Shown here: positions 36,705 to 46,589 of the stretch, one piece after another | Position numbering within the stretch: the stretch's first letter is position 1 | Layout of the letters: every line of letters starts with the position of its first letter | Source of the DNA: Allobosea sp. WAO | GTDB lineage: Bacteria; Pseudomonadota; Alphaproteobacteria; Rhizobiales; Beijerinckiaceae | Assembly: GCF_001509835.1 (NCBI RefSeq) | Contig: NZ_JXTJ01000004.1 | Location: 1-64,000 of the forward strand | Direction: 5' to 3' | DNA: 64,000 nucleotides | The notes under the pieces: generated by a model | Seen by the model: only the letters and a program-made list of their open reading frames with translations | Databases searched by the model: none | What the model was told of the DNA's origin: nothing | Position numbers and translations under genes: made by a program

Positions 36705-36834
36705 GTCCGTCCTGCTGTCCCGCTGCTCTCGCGTGCTTTCCGTCAGACCGGAATTGGCTCGCGGCAGGGTGAGAGGGCTCTTCGCCTCAACATACCCGGA
36801 GGGGTTTCACCGCCGGGCGACTAGTGGTCTATCG

Positions 36835-36868
36835 CTTTAGAAAGCCGGTGGCGCCGAAGCGCCACCGG
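36835..36868 (-). terminator. Terminator or attenuator after rpsR
   Basis: On the minus strand a perfect 10-bp stem CCGGTGGCGC/GCGCCACCGG with loop TTCG is followed by CTTTCT. It lies 16 bases after the rpsR stop, so it would reduce read-through into DUF2232 and rplI. Confidence 0.75.
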
Positions 36869-36883
36869 GAAACATTCAGCCGC

Positions 36884-37129
36884 TCAGCGGATGACGTAGG
36901 GCAGCAGGCCGAGGAAGCGGGCGCGCTTGATCGCCTGGGCGAGCTCACGCTGCTTCTTGGCCGAGACGGCCGTGATGCGCGACGGGACGATCTTGCCGCG
37001 CTCAGAGATGTAGCGCGAGAGCAGACGCACGTCCTTGTAGTCGATCTTCGGAGCGCCTTCGCCCGAGAACGGGCAGGACTTGCGGCGACGGAAGAAGGGG
37101 CGGCGAGCGCCAGCAGATGCGGTCGACAT
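36884..37129 (-). CDS. rpsR: 30S ribosomal protein S18
   Basis: The 81-residue protein has [15 protein letters not shown] near the N-terminus, [39 protein letters not shown] and [13 protein letters not shown], the universal S18 signatures. It follows rpsF by three bases; S6 and S18 bind as a pair to 16S rRNA. Confidence 0.98.
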   Translation of the reverse strand: MSTASAGARRPFFRRRKSCPFSGEGAPKIDYKDVRLLSRYISERGKIVPSRITAVSAKKQRELAQAIKRARFLGLLPYVIR

Positions 37130-37132
37130 GGA

Positions 37133-37582
37133 TCAGGCCTCCCCGGTGGCGGCTTCAGTGGCTTCGTCTTCGCGACGCGGGCGCTCGCGGCGCGGGCCGC
37201 GGTCGAAACGATCACCGCCGCCCGGTCCACGGTCGAAACGGTCGCCGCGCTCGTCGCGGTCGCGCTTCTGGAGCATGACCGACTGGCCATCCTCGAGAGC
37301 CTCGACGCGGATGGTCATGAAGCGCAGAACGTCTTCATTGATGCGCATCTGGCGCTCCATCTCGGCCACGGCGGCAGCCGGGGCGTCGATGTTCAGGAGC
37401 GAGTAGTGCGCCTTGCGGTTCTTCTTGATGCGGTAGCCCAGCGACTTGACGCCCCAGTACTCGACCTTCGAGACCGAACCGCCATTCGCCTCGAGGATTC
37501 CCTTGAACTGTTCGACAAGGGCCTCGACCTGCTGCGCGCTGACATCTTGTCGCGCGAGCAGAACATGCTCGTACAATGCCAT
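37133..37582 (-). CDS. rpsF: 30S ribosomal protein S6
   Basis: The 149-residue protein starts [20 protein letters not shown]. It has [31 protein letters not shown] and [10 protein letters not shown], typical S6. A low-complexity Arg/Gly/Asp tail carries the unit GDRFDRGP twice, making it longer than many S6 proteins. AGGAAGG lies about eight bases before the ATG. It is first in the rpsF-rpsR transcript. Confidence 0.97.
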   Translation of the reverse strand: MALYEHVLLARQDVSAQQVEALVEQFKGILEANGGSVSKVEYWGVKSLGYRIKKNRKAHYSLLNIDAPAAAVAEMERQMRINEDVLRFMTIRVEALEDGQSVMLQKRDRDERGDRFDRGPGGGDRFDRGPRRERPRREDEATEAATGEA

Positions 37583-37926
37583 GAGTGGCCTTCCTTCTTT
37601 CACCTGCTTCGTTCGGCGCGGAGCCCTTCGAGCCCTGGATAAGGCCCGACAGGATTTCATCGAAGGCGGAGACACGGGATGATGGCTGCCCAGGAGAGAA
37701 GCCGAGCGGAGCAGGTCCGGAAAGGAAAGCTCCGCCATCCGTTCAGCCTCCGGCCGAACAAGCAGAGGGCTCGTTACAGGCAGATGGCCTTCCGCGCAAG
37801 CCGAAAACACCGGAAAATGTCCGCGCAAGTCGAGTTTGAGGTCGTTGAAGCCTTGACTTGCCGGGCCGCGCGGTGCGACTGCGCCCCGCAACGTTAACCA
37901 GGCGCGATCTTCAGGACCAGCAGGAC
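37583..37926. other. 344-bp divergent intergenic region between rpsF and fabD
   Basis: No credible gene was found. It must hold the promoters of the divergent rpsF and fabD transcripts. On the rpsF side, the transcript leader contains CCGAA (minus strand, within 37611-37620) close to a short stem, which could belong to an S6:S18 autoregulatory leader, but I could not fold it with confidence. Confidence 0.5.
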
Positions 37927-38874
37927 ATGGCGACGGCTTTCATCTTTCCAGGGCAAGGTTCGCAGGCGGTCGGCATGGGCAAGAGCCTGGCCGAGGCCTT
38001 TCCGGCGGCCCGCGCCGTCTTCGACGAGGTCGATGCGGCTCTGTCGCAAAAGCTCTCGACTCTGATGTGGGAAGGGCCGGGCGAGGAGCTCACCCTGACC
38101 GCCAATGCCCAACCGGCATTGATGGCAGTGAGCCTCGCGGCGATTCGCGTCCTTGAGGCGGAAGCCGGCTTGTCGCTGGCACGCGACGCTGCCTTCGTCG
38201 CCGGTCATTCTCTCGGCGAGTATTCGGCCCTGGCCGCTGCCGGCACCTTCTCGATCTCTGATGCGGCGCGCCTGCTGCGCATTCGCGGCGACGCGATGCA
38301 GAAGGCGGTGCCGGCGGGCGAGGGCGCCATGGCGGCGCTGCTCGGCGTCGATCTGGATCAGGCTCGCGCGATCGCCGCCGATGCGGCCGAGGGCCAGGTC
38401 TGCGAGGCCGCGAATGATAATGGCGGCGGTCAGGTTGTGCTCTCCGGAGCCAAGGCTGCGGTCGAGCGCGCCATCGTTCTCGCGGGCGAGCGCGGCGTGC
38501 GCCGCGCCATGCTGCTTCCGGTCTCCGCGCCCTTCCATTGTGCCTTGATGCAGCCCGCCGCCGAAGCGATGCAGGCCGCTCTTGCCGAGGTCTCGATGCA
38601 GGCGCCGGTGGTGCCTGTGATGGCCAATGTCGGCGCTGCGCCACTGAGCGATCCGGCCGCGATCCGCGCCTCGCTGGTGGCGCAGGTCACCGGCACTGTC
38701 CGCTGGCGCGAATGCGTCGAGGCGATGGCCGGCGCGGGCGTGACGCAGTTCTACGAGGTCGGCTCAGGCAAGGTGCTGGCCGGGCTGCTCAAGCGCATCG
38801 CCGCCGGGGCGTCGGCTGCCTCGGTGGGGACACCGGACGATATCGCGAGCTACAAGGCCCAGCAGGGCGCCTGA
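37927..38874 (+). CDS. fabD: Malonyl-CoA:ACP transacylase
   Basis: This 315-residue enzyme loads malonate onto acyl carrier protein for fatty acid synthesis. [14 protein letters not shown] is at the N-terminus, nucleophile Ser lies in [14 protein letters not shown] near residue 96, and the catalytic His in [13 protein letters not shown] near 205. The ATG at 37927 is the conserved start. It heads the fabD-fabG-acpP-fabF cluster. Confidence 0.97.
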   Translation: MATAFIFPGQGSQAVGMGKSLAEAFPAARAVFDEVDAALSQKLSTLMWEGPGEELTLTANAQPALMAVSLAAIRVLEAEAGLSLARDAAFVAGHSLGEYSALAAAGTFSISDAARLLRIRGDAMQKAVPAGEGAMAALLGVDLDQARAIAADAAEGQVCEAANDNGGGQVVLSGAKAAVERAIVLAGERGVRRAMLLPVSAPFHCALMQPAAEAMQAALAEVSMQAPVVPVMANVGAAPLSDPAAIRASLVAQVTGTVRWRECVEAMAGAGVTQFYEVGSGKVLAGLLKRIAAGASAASVGTPDDIASYKAQQGA

Positions 38875-38949
38875 CTGGCTGTTACGAGACGGGCCGGCTC
38901 CTCGCATGAGCCGGCCGAGAAGACGGCAGAACGCCGAAAAGGAGGAAAA

Positions 38950-39687
38950 ATGCTTGATCTGACCGGAAAGAAGGCGCTGGTCACCGGCGCCACCGGCGGG
39001 CTCGGCGGCGCCATCGCAAGGCGGCTGCATGCGCAAGGCGCCACCGTCGCCTTGTCGGGGACCCGGGTCGAGGCGCTGGAGGCTCTGGCGAAGGAGCTGG
39101 GCGAGCGTGCCGAGATCGCCCCGTGCAATCTCTCCGATCGCGATTCGGTCGAAGCGCTCGTGCCGGCGGCCGAGGCCAAGCTCGGCGGGCTCGATATCCT
39201 CGTCAACAATGCCGGCGTGACCCGCGACAACCTGTTCATGCGCCTCAAGGACGAGGATTGGGACCTTGTCCTCGCCGTCAACCTGACCGCGGCCTTCAGG
39301 CTCTCGCGTGCGGCCGTGAAGAGCATGATGCGCCGGCGCTACGGCCGCATCATCTCGATCGGCTCTGTGGTCGGTACCTCCGGCAATCCCGGCCAGGGCA
39401 ATTATGCGGCGTCGAAGGCCGGCCTGATCGGCATGTCGAAGTCGCTGGCGGCGGAGGTCGCCAGCCGCAATATCACCGTGAACGTCGTCGCGCCGGGCTT
39501 CATCGAGTCGCCGATGACCGAGGTGCTGAACGAGAAGCAGCGCGAGTCCATCCTCGCCGACGTGCCGATGGGCCGTTTGGGTGTGGGTGACGACATTGCT
39601 GCCGCAGTGGCCTATCTAGCCAGTTCAGAAGCCGGCTACGTCACCGGTCAGACGCTTCACGTAAATGGCGGAATGGCAATGATCTGA
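38950..39687 (+). CDS. fabG: 3-oxoacyl-ACP reductase
   Basis: The 245-residue SDR uses NADPH to reduce beta-ketoacyl-ACP. It has ALVTGATGGLGGAIARRLH, the NNAGVTRDNLFMR motif specific to FabG, catalytic Ser and NYAASKAGLIGMSK, and the C-terminal GYVTGQTLHVNGGMAMI. AGGAGG precedes the ATG. It lies 75 bases after fabD. Confidence 0.97.
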   Translation: MLDLTGKKALVTGATGGLGGAIARRLHAQGATVALSGTRVEALEALAKELGERAEIAPCNLSDRDSVEALVPAAEAKLGGLDILVNNAGVTRDNLFMRLKDEDWDLVLAVNLTAAFRLSRAAVKSMMRRRYGRIISIGSVVGTSGNPGQGNYAASKAGLIGMSKSLAAEVASRNITVNVVAPGFIESPMTEVLNEKQRESILADVPMGRLGVGDDIAAAVAYLASSEAGYVTGQTLHVNGGMAMI

Positions 39688-39941
39688 ATGGGTTGTTGAG
39701 TTTTCCTGGAGCGTGTCGAGGCTTTGGGACAACTCTCGCCAGCCCATTACTAGTGTGTTAACTACCCAGCCGGCCGCGCGACGATCGGCACCCGGGGGGC
39801 TTGACGCCAACCTGGTTGTTGCGTTTGTGCAGCCATGAACACCCCGACCGGCGCGCCGCCAGGTGCGAGCGCCGACCGGGAAACCGATTTCAACCACGCG
39901 TCGCTTCCGGCGGTGTGTTTTCAAGGTTTGAGGAAAGACCC

Positions 39942-40175
39942 ATGAGCGATGTCGCCGAGCGCGTGAAGAAGATCGTGATCGAGCACCTCGGCGTCGACGC
40001 CGACAAGGTGGTCGAAGGCGCGAACTTCATCGAGGACCTGGGTGCAGACAGCCTCGACACCGTCGAGCTGGTCATGGCCTTCGAAGAGGAATTCGGTGTC
40101 GAGATCCCCGACGATGCCGCCGAGACGATCGTGACGGTCGGCGACGCCGTCAAGTTCCTGTCGAAGTCCGCCTGA
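39942..40175 (+). CDS. acpP: Acyl carrier protein
   Basis: The 77-residue acidic protein has the phosphopantetheine attachment site [18 protein letters not shown] with Ser37. It starts [28 protein letters not shown] precedes the ATG. The 254 bases before it, after fabG, contain TTGACG at 39801 and probably an own promoter, fitting its high expression. Confidence 0.98.
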   Translation: MSDVAERVKKIVIEHLGVDADKVVEGANFIEDLGADSLDTVELVMAFEEEFGVEIPDDAAETIVTVGDAVKFLSKSA

Positions 40176-40228
40176 GCGGCTCAGAGTCCGGCGCGCGAAC
40201 CAGCGTCTTGACCGAGCGAGGAATACCG

Positions 40229-41494
40229 ATGCGGCGCGTCGTCGTCACCGGACTTGGCATGGTGACCCCGCTTGGATGCGGGGTCGACGCGACCTGGTCC
40301 CGTCTGATTGCGGGCGAGAGCGGCGCTGGGCCGATCACGAGCTTCGACGCTTCTGATCTGCCCGCGCAAATCGCCTGCAACATTCCGCGTGGCGACGGCT
40401 CGGCCGGCACCTTCAATCCCGACGATTGGATGGAGCCGAAGGAGCAGCGCAAGGTCGACGACTTCATCGTCTTTGCCATGGCTGCAGCGACCCAGGCCCT
40501 GCGCGACGCAGACTGGAAGCCGGAATCCTATGAGGACCAGATCGCGACAGGCGTCGCGATCGGCTCCGGCATTGGCGGCCTGGGCGGCATCTACGAAGCC
40601 TCGATCCTGCTGAAGGAGCGCGGCCCGCGCCGCCTCTCGCCCTTCTTCATCCCGGGACGGCTCAGCAATCTTGCCGCCGGCTATGTCTCGATCGAGCATG
40701 GCCTGAAGGGCCCGAACCACGCCGTCGTGACTGCCTGCTCGACCGGCGCTCACGCCATCGGCGATGCGGCACGCATGGTCGCGCTCGGCGATGCCGAGGT
40801 GATGGTCGCGGGCGGTACCGAATCGGCGATCAACCGCATCGGCATCGCCGGATTCTGCGCCTGCCGCGCTCTGTCGACCAATTTCAACGATACCCCCGAG
40901 AAGGCCTCGCGTCCCTATGACAAGGACCGTGACGGCTTCGTCATGGGCGAGGGCGCCGGCGTCGTCGTGCTCGAGGAACTCGAACACGCTCTGGCCCGCG
41001 GCGCGAAGATCTATGCCGAGGTCGTCGGCTACGGCATGTCCGGCGACGCCTATCACATCACCTCGCCGGCCGAGGACGGAGACGGCGCCTATCGCTGCAT
41101 GCAGGCCGCGCTGAACCGGGCCGGGCTGCGCGCTTCCGATGTCGACTACATCAACGCGCACGGCACCTCGACGCAGGTCGGCGACGAGATCGAGCTGCGC
41201 GCGGTCGAACGCCTGCTGGCCAATGCGCCGCAGCGGCCGGCCATGTCCTCGACCAAGTCGGCGACCGGCCATCTGCTCGGGGCGGCCGGTGCGATCGAGG
41301 CGATCTTCTCGGTGCTGGCGATTCGCGACCAGATCCTGCCGCCGACGATCAATCTCGATAATCCGTCCGTCGAGACCGAGATCGACCTTGTCCCGCACAA
41401 GGCCAAGCCACGGAAGATCGACGTCGCACTCTCCAATTCCTTCGGCTTCGGCGGCACCAACGCCTCGCTGGTCATGCGGCGTTTCGTCGGCTGA
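40229..41494 (+). CDS. fabF: 3-oxoacyl-ACP synthase II
   Basis: This 421-residue condensing enzyme elongates acyl-ACP. The active-site Cys is in VVTACSTGAHAIGDA near residue 170, and the two His are in INAHGTSTQVGD and TKSATGHLLGAAGA. The start MRRVVVTG has AGGAAT upstream and is chosen over a TTG at 40208. It follows acpP by 53 bases. Confidence 0.97.
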   Translation: MRRVVVTGLGMVTPLGCGVDATWSRLIAGESGAGPITSFDASDLPAQIACNIPRGDGSAGTFNPDDWMEPKEQRKVDDFIVFAMAAATQALRDADWKPESYEDQIATGVAIGSGIGGLGGIYEASILLKERGPRRLSPFFIPGRLSNLAAGYVSIEHGLKGPNHAVVTACSTGAHAIGDAARMVALGDAEVMVAGGTESAINRIGIAGFCACRALSTNFNDTPEKASRPYDKDRDGFVMGEGAGVVVLEELEHALARGAKIYAEVVGYGMSGDAYHITSPAEDGDGAYRCMQAALNRAGLRASDVDYINAHGTSTQVGDEIELRAVERLLANAPQRPAMSSTKSATGHLLGAAGAIEAIFSVLAIRDQILPPTINLDNPSVETEIDLVPHKAKPRKIDVALSNSFGFGGTNASLVMRRFVG

Positions 41495-41632
41495 TCCGGC
41501 GACAGCGCGCTTTCGCCATAATTTTCGCTAGCCTGTCGCCGCTGCCGTGCCAGAATGTCTGGAGCGCAGTCGACAGGTGGAATCCATGCCGGCAAAGCGG
41601 ATCGTGATGTCGGGAGATCGAGCGTAAGCATC

Positions 41633-43006
41633 ATGAATCAGCCGCCCCGCGTTGCGCCGAGAAGCCCGAACGAGGCGTTGAAGCCGGTGGCGCCGCCTTC
41701 GCCGCCGCCAAAGGTGCGCCGCCGCCGGCGTTCGCCCTTCATCGCCATGCTGAGCGGCCTGTTCACCACAGCTCTGGTGCTGGCTGGTGCGGTCGGCGGC
41801 GGCATCGCTTATCTCGACAGTCGCAGCAAGGCGCCCGGGCCGCTTGCGACCGATCGCGTCCTGATCATCCCGAAAGAGAATGGGGTGACGGAGATCGCCG
41901 ACCTGCTGCAGCGCGAGGGCCTGATCGACCATCCCTGGGCCTTCAAGGTTGCGGCCTATACATCGGGCAAGGCAGCGAGCCTCAAGGCCGGCGAATACCT
42001 GTTCAAGGCGCGCGCCAGCCAGAAGGACATCCTCGACATCATCGCCGAGGGCAAGGCGGTCGAGCACTCCGTCACCATCCCCGAAGGGTTGACGAGCGAG
42101 CAGATCATCGCCCGCCTGAAGGAGAACGATCTGCTCTCCGGCGAGATCATCCAGGTACCGCGCGAGGGTGCGATCCTGCCGGATACCTACAAGTTCCAGC
42201 GCGGCTCGACGCGGCAGGCCATGGTTGACAGGATGACGCGCGATCAGCGCCGCATCCTCAACGATATCTGGGCCCGCCGTCCGGCCGACCTGCCGATCAA
42301 GACTCCCCAGGAGCTCGTGATCTTGGCTTCGATCGTCGAGAAGGAAACCGGACGCGCCGACGAGCGCACCCGCGTCGCCGGCGTTTTCATCAACCGGCTC
42401 AACCGCAAGATGAAGCTGCAATCCGACCCGACGATCGTCTACGGGCTGGTCGGCGGCAAGGGCACGCTCGGGCGCGGTATCATGCGGACCGAAATCACTC
42501 AGGCGACGCCCTACAACACCTATGTGATCGACGGCCTGCCGCCGGGGCCGATCGCCAATCCGGGCCGCGCCGCGCTCGAGGCCGTGGTCAATCACTCGCG
42601 CACCAAGGACCTCTATTTCGTCGCTGACGGCAGCGGCGGCCACGCTTTCGCCGAGACGCTCGATCAGCACAACCGCAACGTCGCGCGTTGGCGCCAGGTC
42701 GAGGCCGGCCGGCGCGAGGCGGGCAAGCCGGCGCCGGAGGCGAGCATCGACAAGGCCGAGCCGCCTCCGTCGCCCGATTCCCGCACCGAAGCGCCGGGCG
42801 GCGCCGGGCAGGGCATGCAGGCCTCGGGGCAGCCCGAGAGCTTCCCGGTGCCGGGCAACCGCCGCGCCGGTCAGACTGCGCAGGGCGGGACGGACGGTAC
42901 CCGCGCACGCGCCTTCGACGCCTCGGAGGGGACCGATCGCGATCCGCTGCGCAACCGGACGTTCGACCTGAACAGCCCGAAGGTCGTTCCGGCCCTGCGG
43001 CCCTGA
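41633..43006 (+). CDS. mltG: Endolytic murein transglycosylase MltG
   Basis: The 457-residue protein cleaves nascent glycan strands at the inner membrane. It has a cytoplasmic Pro/Arg-rich N-terminus, one membrane segment (about residues 42-64), LysM-like and YceG domains, the catalytic Glu in ASIVEKETGRADE near residue 237, and LPPGPIANPGRAAL. A disordered C-terminal extension (from about 370, rich in Pro, Gly and Ala) goes beyond the E. coli enzyme. It lies downstream of fabF, as in many proteobacteria. Confidence 0.95.
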   Translation: MNQPPRVAPRSPNEALKPVAPPSPPPKVRRRRRSPFIAMLSGLFTTALVLAGAVGGGIAYLDSRSKAPGPLATDRVLIIPKENGVTEIADLLQREGLIDHPWAFKVAAYTSGKAASLKAGEYLFKARASQKDILDIIAEGKAVEHSVTIPEGLTSEQIIARLKENDLLSGEIIQVPREGAILPDTYKFQRGSTRQAMVDRMTRDQRRILNDIWARRPADLPIKTPQELVILASIVEKETGRADERTRVAGVFINRLNRKMKLQSDPTIVYGLVGGKGTLGRGIMRTEITQATPYNTYVIDGLPPGPIANPGRAALEAVVNHSRTKDLYFVADGSGGHAFAETLDQHNRNVARWRQVEAGRREAGKPAPEASIDKAEPPPSPDSRTEAPGGAGQGMQASGQPESFPVPGNRRAGQTAQGGTDGTRARAFDASEGTDRDPLRNRTFDLNSPKVVPALRP

Positions 43007-43090
43007 TCGCGCCTTTCCACATCCCGCGCTTGTCGTCGTGACAAGCCCTGTCTAGGGTCCGGCCGCATTCGCGGGCAGGAATATCGCAAT

Positions 43091-43972
43091 ATGGCAATCG
43101 AAAGCATGACGGGCTTCGCGCGTGAAGCCGGGACCGTCGCCACCCACGCCTTTGCCTGGGAGGTTCGCAGCGTCAACGGTCGCGGCCTCGATGTCCGCGT
43201 GCGCGTTCCTCCCGGCTTCGAGCTGTTCTCCGAGGCCGCGCGCAAGCTGATGTCCGCCGCCTTCTCGCGCGGCACGCTGCACGTCAATCTCGCCATCACC
43301 AGCGCTGCGGCGCCGGCCCGGCCGCGGATCAACCAGGAGGCGCTGGCCGCCCTGGTCGAGGCTGCCTCAGCTGTGCCTCTGCCGGCCGGCATGGCGCCGG
43401 CCTCTCTCGACGGTCTTCTCGCCATTCGCGGCGTCGTCGAGATCGCCGAAGAGGCGGAGGACGCCGTCTCTGCGCTCGAAAAGCCGGTTCTGGCCGCTCT
43501 GGAACGCCTCGTCGCATCGCTCAAGCAGGCACGTCTCGCCGAGGGCCTTGCCCTGGAGGCTGTGATAGCCGGGCACCTTGCCACGATCGCCCGGTTGACC
43601 GGAGAGGCCGAGAACCATCCAGCGCGCAGCGTCGAGGCGGTGAAGGCGCGGCTCGCCGGCCAGGTCGCCGCGCTGCTCGAGGCCGGCCATGCGCTGGATC
43701 CCCAGCGCCTGCACCAGGAGGCGGCGCTACTCGCCGTCCGCGCTGACATTCGCGAGGAAATCGACCGGTTGCATGCCCATGTCGCCGGCTTGCGTGAATT
43801 GCTCGCGCAGGGCGGCCCTATCGGCCGCAAGCTCGATTTCCTGGCGCAGGAGTTCGGCCGCGAATCCTCGACGCTCTGTGCCAAGGCGGGCGATCCCGGC
43901 CTGTCGCGCATCGGCCTCGATCTGCGCACGACGGTCGACCAACTGCGCGAGCAGGTCCAGAACGTGGAATGA
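43091..43972 (+). CDS. YicC family endoribonuclease
   Basis: The 293-residue protein begins ESMTGFAREAG, with WEVRSVNGRGLDVRVRVPPG. It ends with the C-terminal DUF1732 segment (LDFLAQEFGRESSTLCAK, then DLRTTVDQLREQVQN). The family has a metal-dependent RNA endonuclease activity in studied members. Its stop overlaps the gmk start (ATGA), the common yicC-gmk arrangement. Confidence 0.93.
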   Translation: MAIESMTGFAREAGTVATHAFAWEVRSVNGRGLDVRVRVPPGFELFSEAARKLMSAAFSRGTLHVNLAITSAAAPARPRINQEALAALVEAASAVPLPAGMAPASLDGLLAIRGVVEIAEEAEDAVSALEKPVLAALERLVASLKQARLAEGLALEAVIAGHLATIARLTGEAENHPARSVEAVKARLAGQVAALLEAGHALDPQRLHQEAALLAVRADIREEIDRLHAHVAGLRELLAQGGPIGRKLDFLAQEFGRESSTLCAKAGDPGLSRIGLDLRTTVDQLREQVQNVE

Positions 43973-44625
43973 TGGCGATGGCTGATCTCGTCCGCCCGGC
44001 CCGTCGCGGCCTGATGCTGATCCTGTCGTCGCCCTCCGGCGCCGGCAAGTCGACCCTGACGCGCACCCTGTCGCAGAAGGAGACCAATCTCGACCTCTCC
44101 GTGTCTGTGACCACCCGCGCCCGGCGGCCGTCGGAGATCGAGGGGGTCCACTACCATTTCATCGAGCGCGATCTGTTCGATGGTTTGCGCCAGCGGGACG
44201 AACTGCTCGAATCGGCCGAGGTCCATGGCAATGGCTACGGCACGCCGCGCAAGCCGGTCGAGGAGGCGCTCAAGGCCGGCCGCGACGTCCTCTTCGACAT
44301 CGACTATCAGGGCACGCAGCAAATCCTCGAAAAGGCGCGCGAGGATGTCGTCGCGATCTTCATCCTGCCGCCTTCCATGGCCGAGCTGCGCTCGCGCCTC
44401 GTGCGGCGCGCGGAGGATGCGCCCGAGGTCATCGCCAAGCGCCTCGCCAACGCCCGTGACGAGATCGCGCGCTGGAGCGTCTACGACTACGTCATCATCA
44501 ATGACGATCTCGGGGCGGCCTATGAATCGGTCCGCGCGATCCTCGTCGCCGAACGCCTGAAGCGAGCGCGCGCAACCGGTATGGCGAACTTCGTCGAGCA
44601 GCTGCTCGAGGAACAGACGGTCTGA
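43969..44625 (+). CDS. gmk: Guanylate kinase
   Basis: The 218-residue enzyme phosphorylates GMP to GDP. P-loop LSSPSGAGKSTLTRTL, GMP-binding SVSVTTRARRPSEIEGVHYHF and LFDIDYQGTQQI are present. Two ATGs at 43969 and 43972 are both possible; the first overlaps the yicC stop. Together with guaA it serves guanine nucleotide synthesis. Confidence 0.96.
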   Translation: MMAMADLVRPARRGLMLILSSPSGAGKSTLTRTLSQKETNLDLSVSVTTRARRPSEIEGVHYHFIERDLFDGLRQRDELLESAEVHGNGYGTPRKPVEEALKAGRDVLFDIDYQGTQQILEKAREDVVAIFILPPSMAELRSRLVRRAEDAPEVIAKRLANARDEIARWSVYDYVIINDDLGAAYESVRAILVAERLKRARATGMANFVEQLLEEQTV

Positions 44626-44663
44626 GGGACGGAAGTGCCGCGCCGATCGCGCCGCCTGCTGGT

Positions 44664-45527
44664 TTACACCGCCTCGGCCAACGCGTTCGCCAGCCGCACG
44701 AAGCCGGAGACCGGGATTTCCTCGGCCCGCGCCGTCGGCAACAGGCCGGCGGCCTCGATGATCGGCGTCGGCTCGGCGAGCACCGGCTTCAGGCTCTGCC
44801 GCAGCATCTTGCGACGCTGCCCGAAGGCGGCGAGCGTCAAACGCTCGAGCAACCGGCGGTCGCAGGGCTCGGGATGCTGCCGTGGCACCAGCTGCACGAT
44901 CGAGGAGGTGATCTTCGGCGGCGGCACGAAGGCGGTCTTCGGCACGTCGAACAGGATCTTCGCCTCGCAGCGCCAGCCGGCGAGGACGGCGAGGCGGCCA
45001 TAGGCGGCGCGCTGCTCGGGCGTCGCGACGATGCGCTCGGCGACCTCGCGCTGGAACATCAGGGTCAGCGAACTCCACCAGGATGGCCAAGGCTCGGCGC
45101 TGAGCCAGCCGACGAGCAACGGTGTGCCGATGTTATAGGGCAGGTTGGCGACGATGCGGGCCTCGGCTCCGCCGAGCAGCTGCGACAGGTCGACGGCGAG
45201 CGCGTCTCCGTCGACGATTTCGAGCCGGCCGGGATAGTGCGCGGCGATCTCGGCCAGGGCCGGCAGGCAGCGACGGTCGCGCTCGATTGCGATCACGCGT
45301 CCCGCGCCGTTCGCCAGCAGCGCCCGTGTCAGGCCGCCGGGCCCGGGCCCGATTTCGACGACGGTCTGCCCGGCGAGCGGCCCGGCCGCGCGTGCGATCC
45401 GACCGGTCAGGTTGAGGTCGAACAGGAAGTTCTGGCCGAGCGCCTTCTGCGCCATCAGCCCGTGGCGCTCGACTACCTCGCGTAGCGGCGGCAGCCCGTC
45501 CTGCGCGAGGCCATCCGATGCGCTCAT
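44664..45527 (-). CDS. rsmA: 16S rRNA dimethyladenosine transferase
   Basis: The 287-residue enzyme (KsgA) dimethylates A1518 and A1519 of 16S r[18 protein letters not shown] motif [12 protein letters not shown], and the catalytic [11 protein letters not shown] motif are intact, and the C-terminal helical domain follows. The start MSASDGL overlaps the pdxA stop by four bases. It is the last gene of the lpt-pdxA-rsmA run. Confidence 0.96.
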   Translation of the reverse strand: MSASDGLAQDGLPPLREVVERHGLMAQKALGQNFLFDLNLTGRIARAAGPLAGQTVVEIGPGPGGLTRALLANGAGRVIAIERDRRCLPALAEIAAHYPGRLEIVDGDALAVDLSQLLGGAEARIVANLPYNIGTPLLVGWLSAEPWPSWWSSLTLMFQREVAERIVATPEQRAAYGRLAVLAGWRCEAKILFDVPKTAFVPPPKITSSIVQLVPRQHPEPCDRRLLERLTLAAFGQRRKMLRQSLKPVLAEPTPIIEAAGLLPTARAEEIPVSGFVRLANALAEAV

Positions 45528-46543
45528 ACTTTCGTCTCCGTCTCGGTCTCGGCCATCCTGGCTGCGAGCCGCAGCGCCGCGCACAGGCTGTCGGGCCGTG
45601 CCACGCCCTTGCCGGCTATGTCGAACGCGGTGCCGTGATCGGGCGAGGTCCGGATGAAGGGCAGGCCGAGCGTGACGTTGACGCCCTCGTCGAAGGCGAT
45701 CGTCTTGATCGGGATCAGCGCCTGATCATGGTACATGGCGAGCGCGACATCATAGCCGGCGCGGGCCCGCTCATGGAACATGGTGTCGGCCGGATAGGGG
45801 CCTTTGGCGTCGATGCCGAGCGCGCGGAGCCTGGCTACCGCCGGGGCGACGACGGCATCGTCCTCGGAACCGAGCGCACCGCCTTCGCCGGCATGCGGGT
45901 TTAGCCCGCTCAGCGCCAGCCGCGGGCGGGCGATGCCGAAGCGGCGCGCGAGATCGGCCGCGACGATCTTTCCGGTTTCGACGATCAGTTCTGTGGTGAG
46001 CAGGGCTGGCACGGCCGACAGCGGCACATGGATCGTAACCGGCACGACCGCGAGCCCCTCCGACCAGATCATCATCACCGGTTGCGGCACGGCCTTGCCG
46101 CCCCGCCCGGCGAGCTCGGCGAGGAATTCGGTGTGGCCGGGATGGCTGAAGCCCGCGGCGTAGAGCACGCTCTTGGCGATCGGATTGGTGACTAGAGCCG
46201 CGGCCAGACCTGCATTGACGGCTGCGACACCGGCTTCGATCGCTTCGATCACGCCTGCGGCATTTGCCGGGTCAGGTTGGCCGGGGTTCGCCGGTGACGC
46301 CCCCTCGATCTCGATAACCGGGAGCGCTTCGTCGAAGCTCGCAGCGGCTTCATCCCAGCCGACGCGGAGGACCGGTACCGCGAGCCCAAGCTGCGCTGCT
46401 AGAGACTGCAGGGCAACAGCATTGCCGAGATAGACGAAGGCCGGCAGCCGCAGCTGCTTGCGCAGCAGCCAAGCCATCAGGCTGATCTCAGGGCCGACCC
46501 CGGCGGGATCGCCCTGGGTCAGGGCCAGAAGATGATTGCGCAA
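45524..46543 (-). CDS. pdxA: 4-hydroxythreonine-4-phosphate dehydrogenase
   Basis: The 339-residue enzyme acts in pyridoxal phosphate synthesis. It has [13 protein letters not shown] at the N-terminus, [17 protein letters not shown] with a metal-ligand His, [13 protein letters not shown], and [18 protein letters not shown]. The start is TTG at 46543, with a strong GGAGGG nine bases upstream. surA, which usually separates lptD from pdxA, is absent. Confidence 0.95.
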   Translation of the reverse strand: MRNHLLALTQGDPAGVGPEISLMAWLLRKQLRLPAFVYLGNAVALQSLAAQLGLAVPVLRVGWDEAAASFDEALPVIEIEGASPANPGQPDPANAAGVIEAIEAGVAAVNAGLAAALVTNPIAKSVLYAAGFSHPGHTEFLAELAGRGGKAVPQPVMMIWSEGLAVVPVTIHVPLSAVPALLTTELIVETGKIVAADLARRFGIARPRLALSGLNPHAGEGGALGSEDDAVVAPAVARLRALGIDAKGPYPADTMFHERARAGYDVALAMYHDQALIPIKTIAFDEGVNVTLGLPFIRTSPDHGTAFDIAGKGVARPDSLCAALRLAARMAETETETKV

Positions 46544-46589
46544 GCGCGGTCTCCCTCCGGAGCGATGGCGAGACCGCGTCTTGGCTTCG

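Noticed and set aside
37679..37897. 72-codon plus-strand frame in the rpsF-fabD gap
   Set aside because: No ribosome binding site, biased Arg/Gln composition, and it would cover the expected promoters.
42871..45090. Minus-strand open frame of 739 codons opposite yicC and gmk
   Set aside because: Shadow frame; the plus-strand genes are unambiguous.
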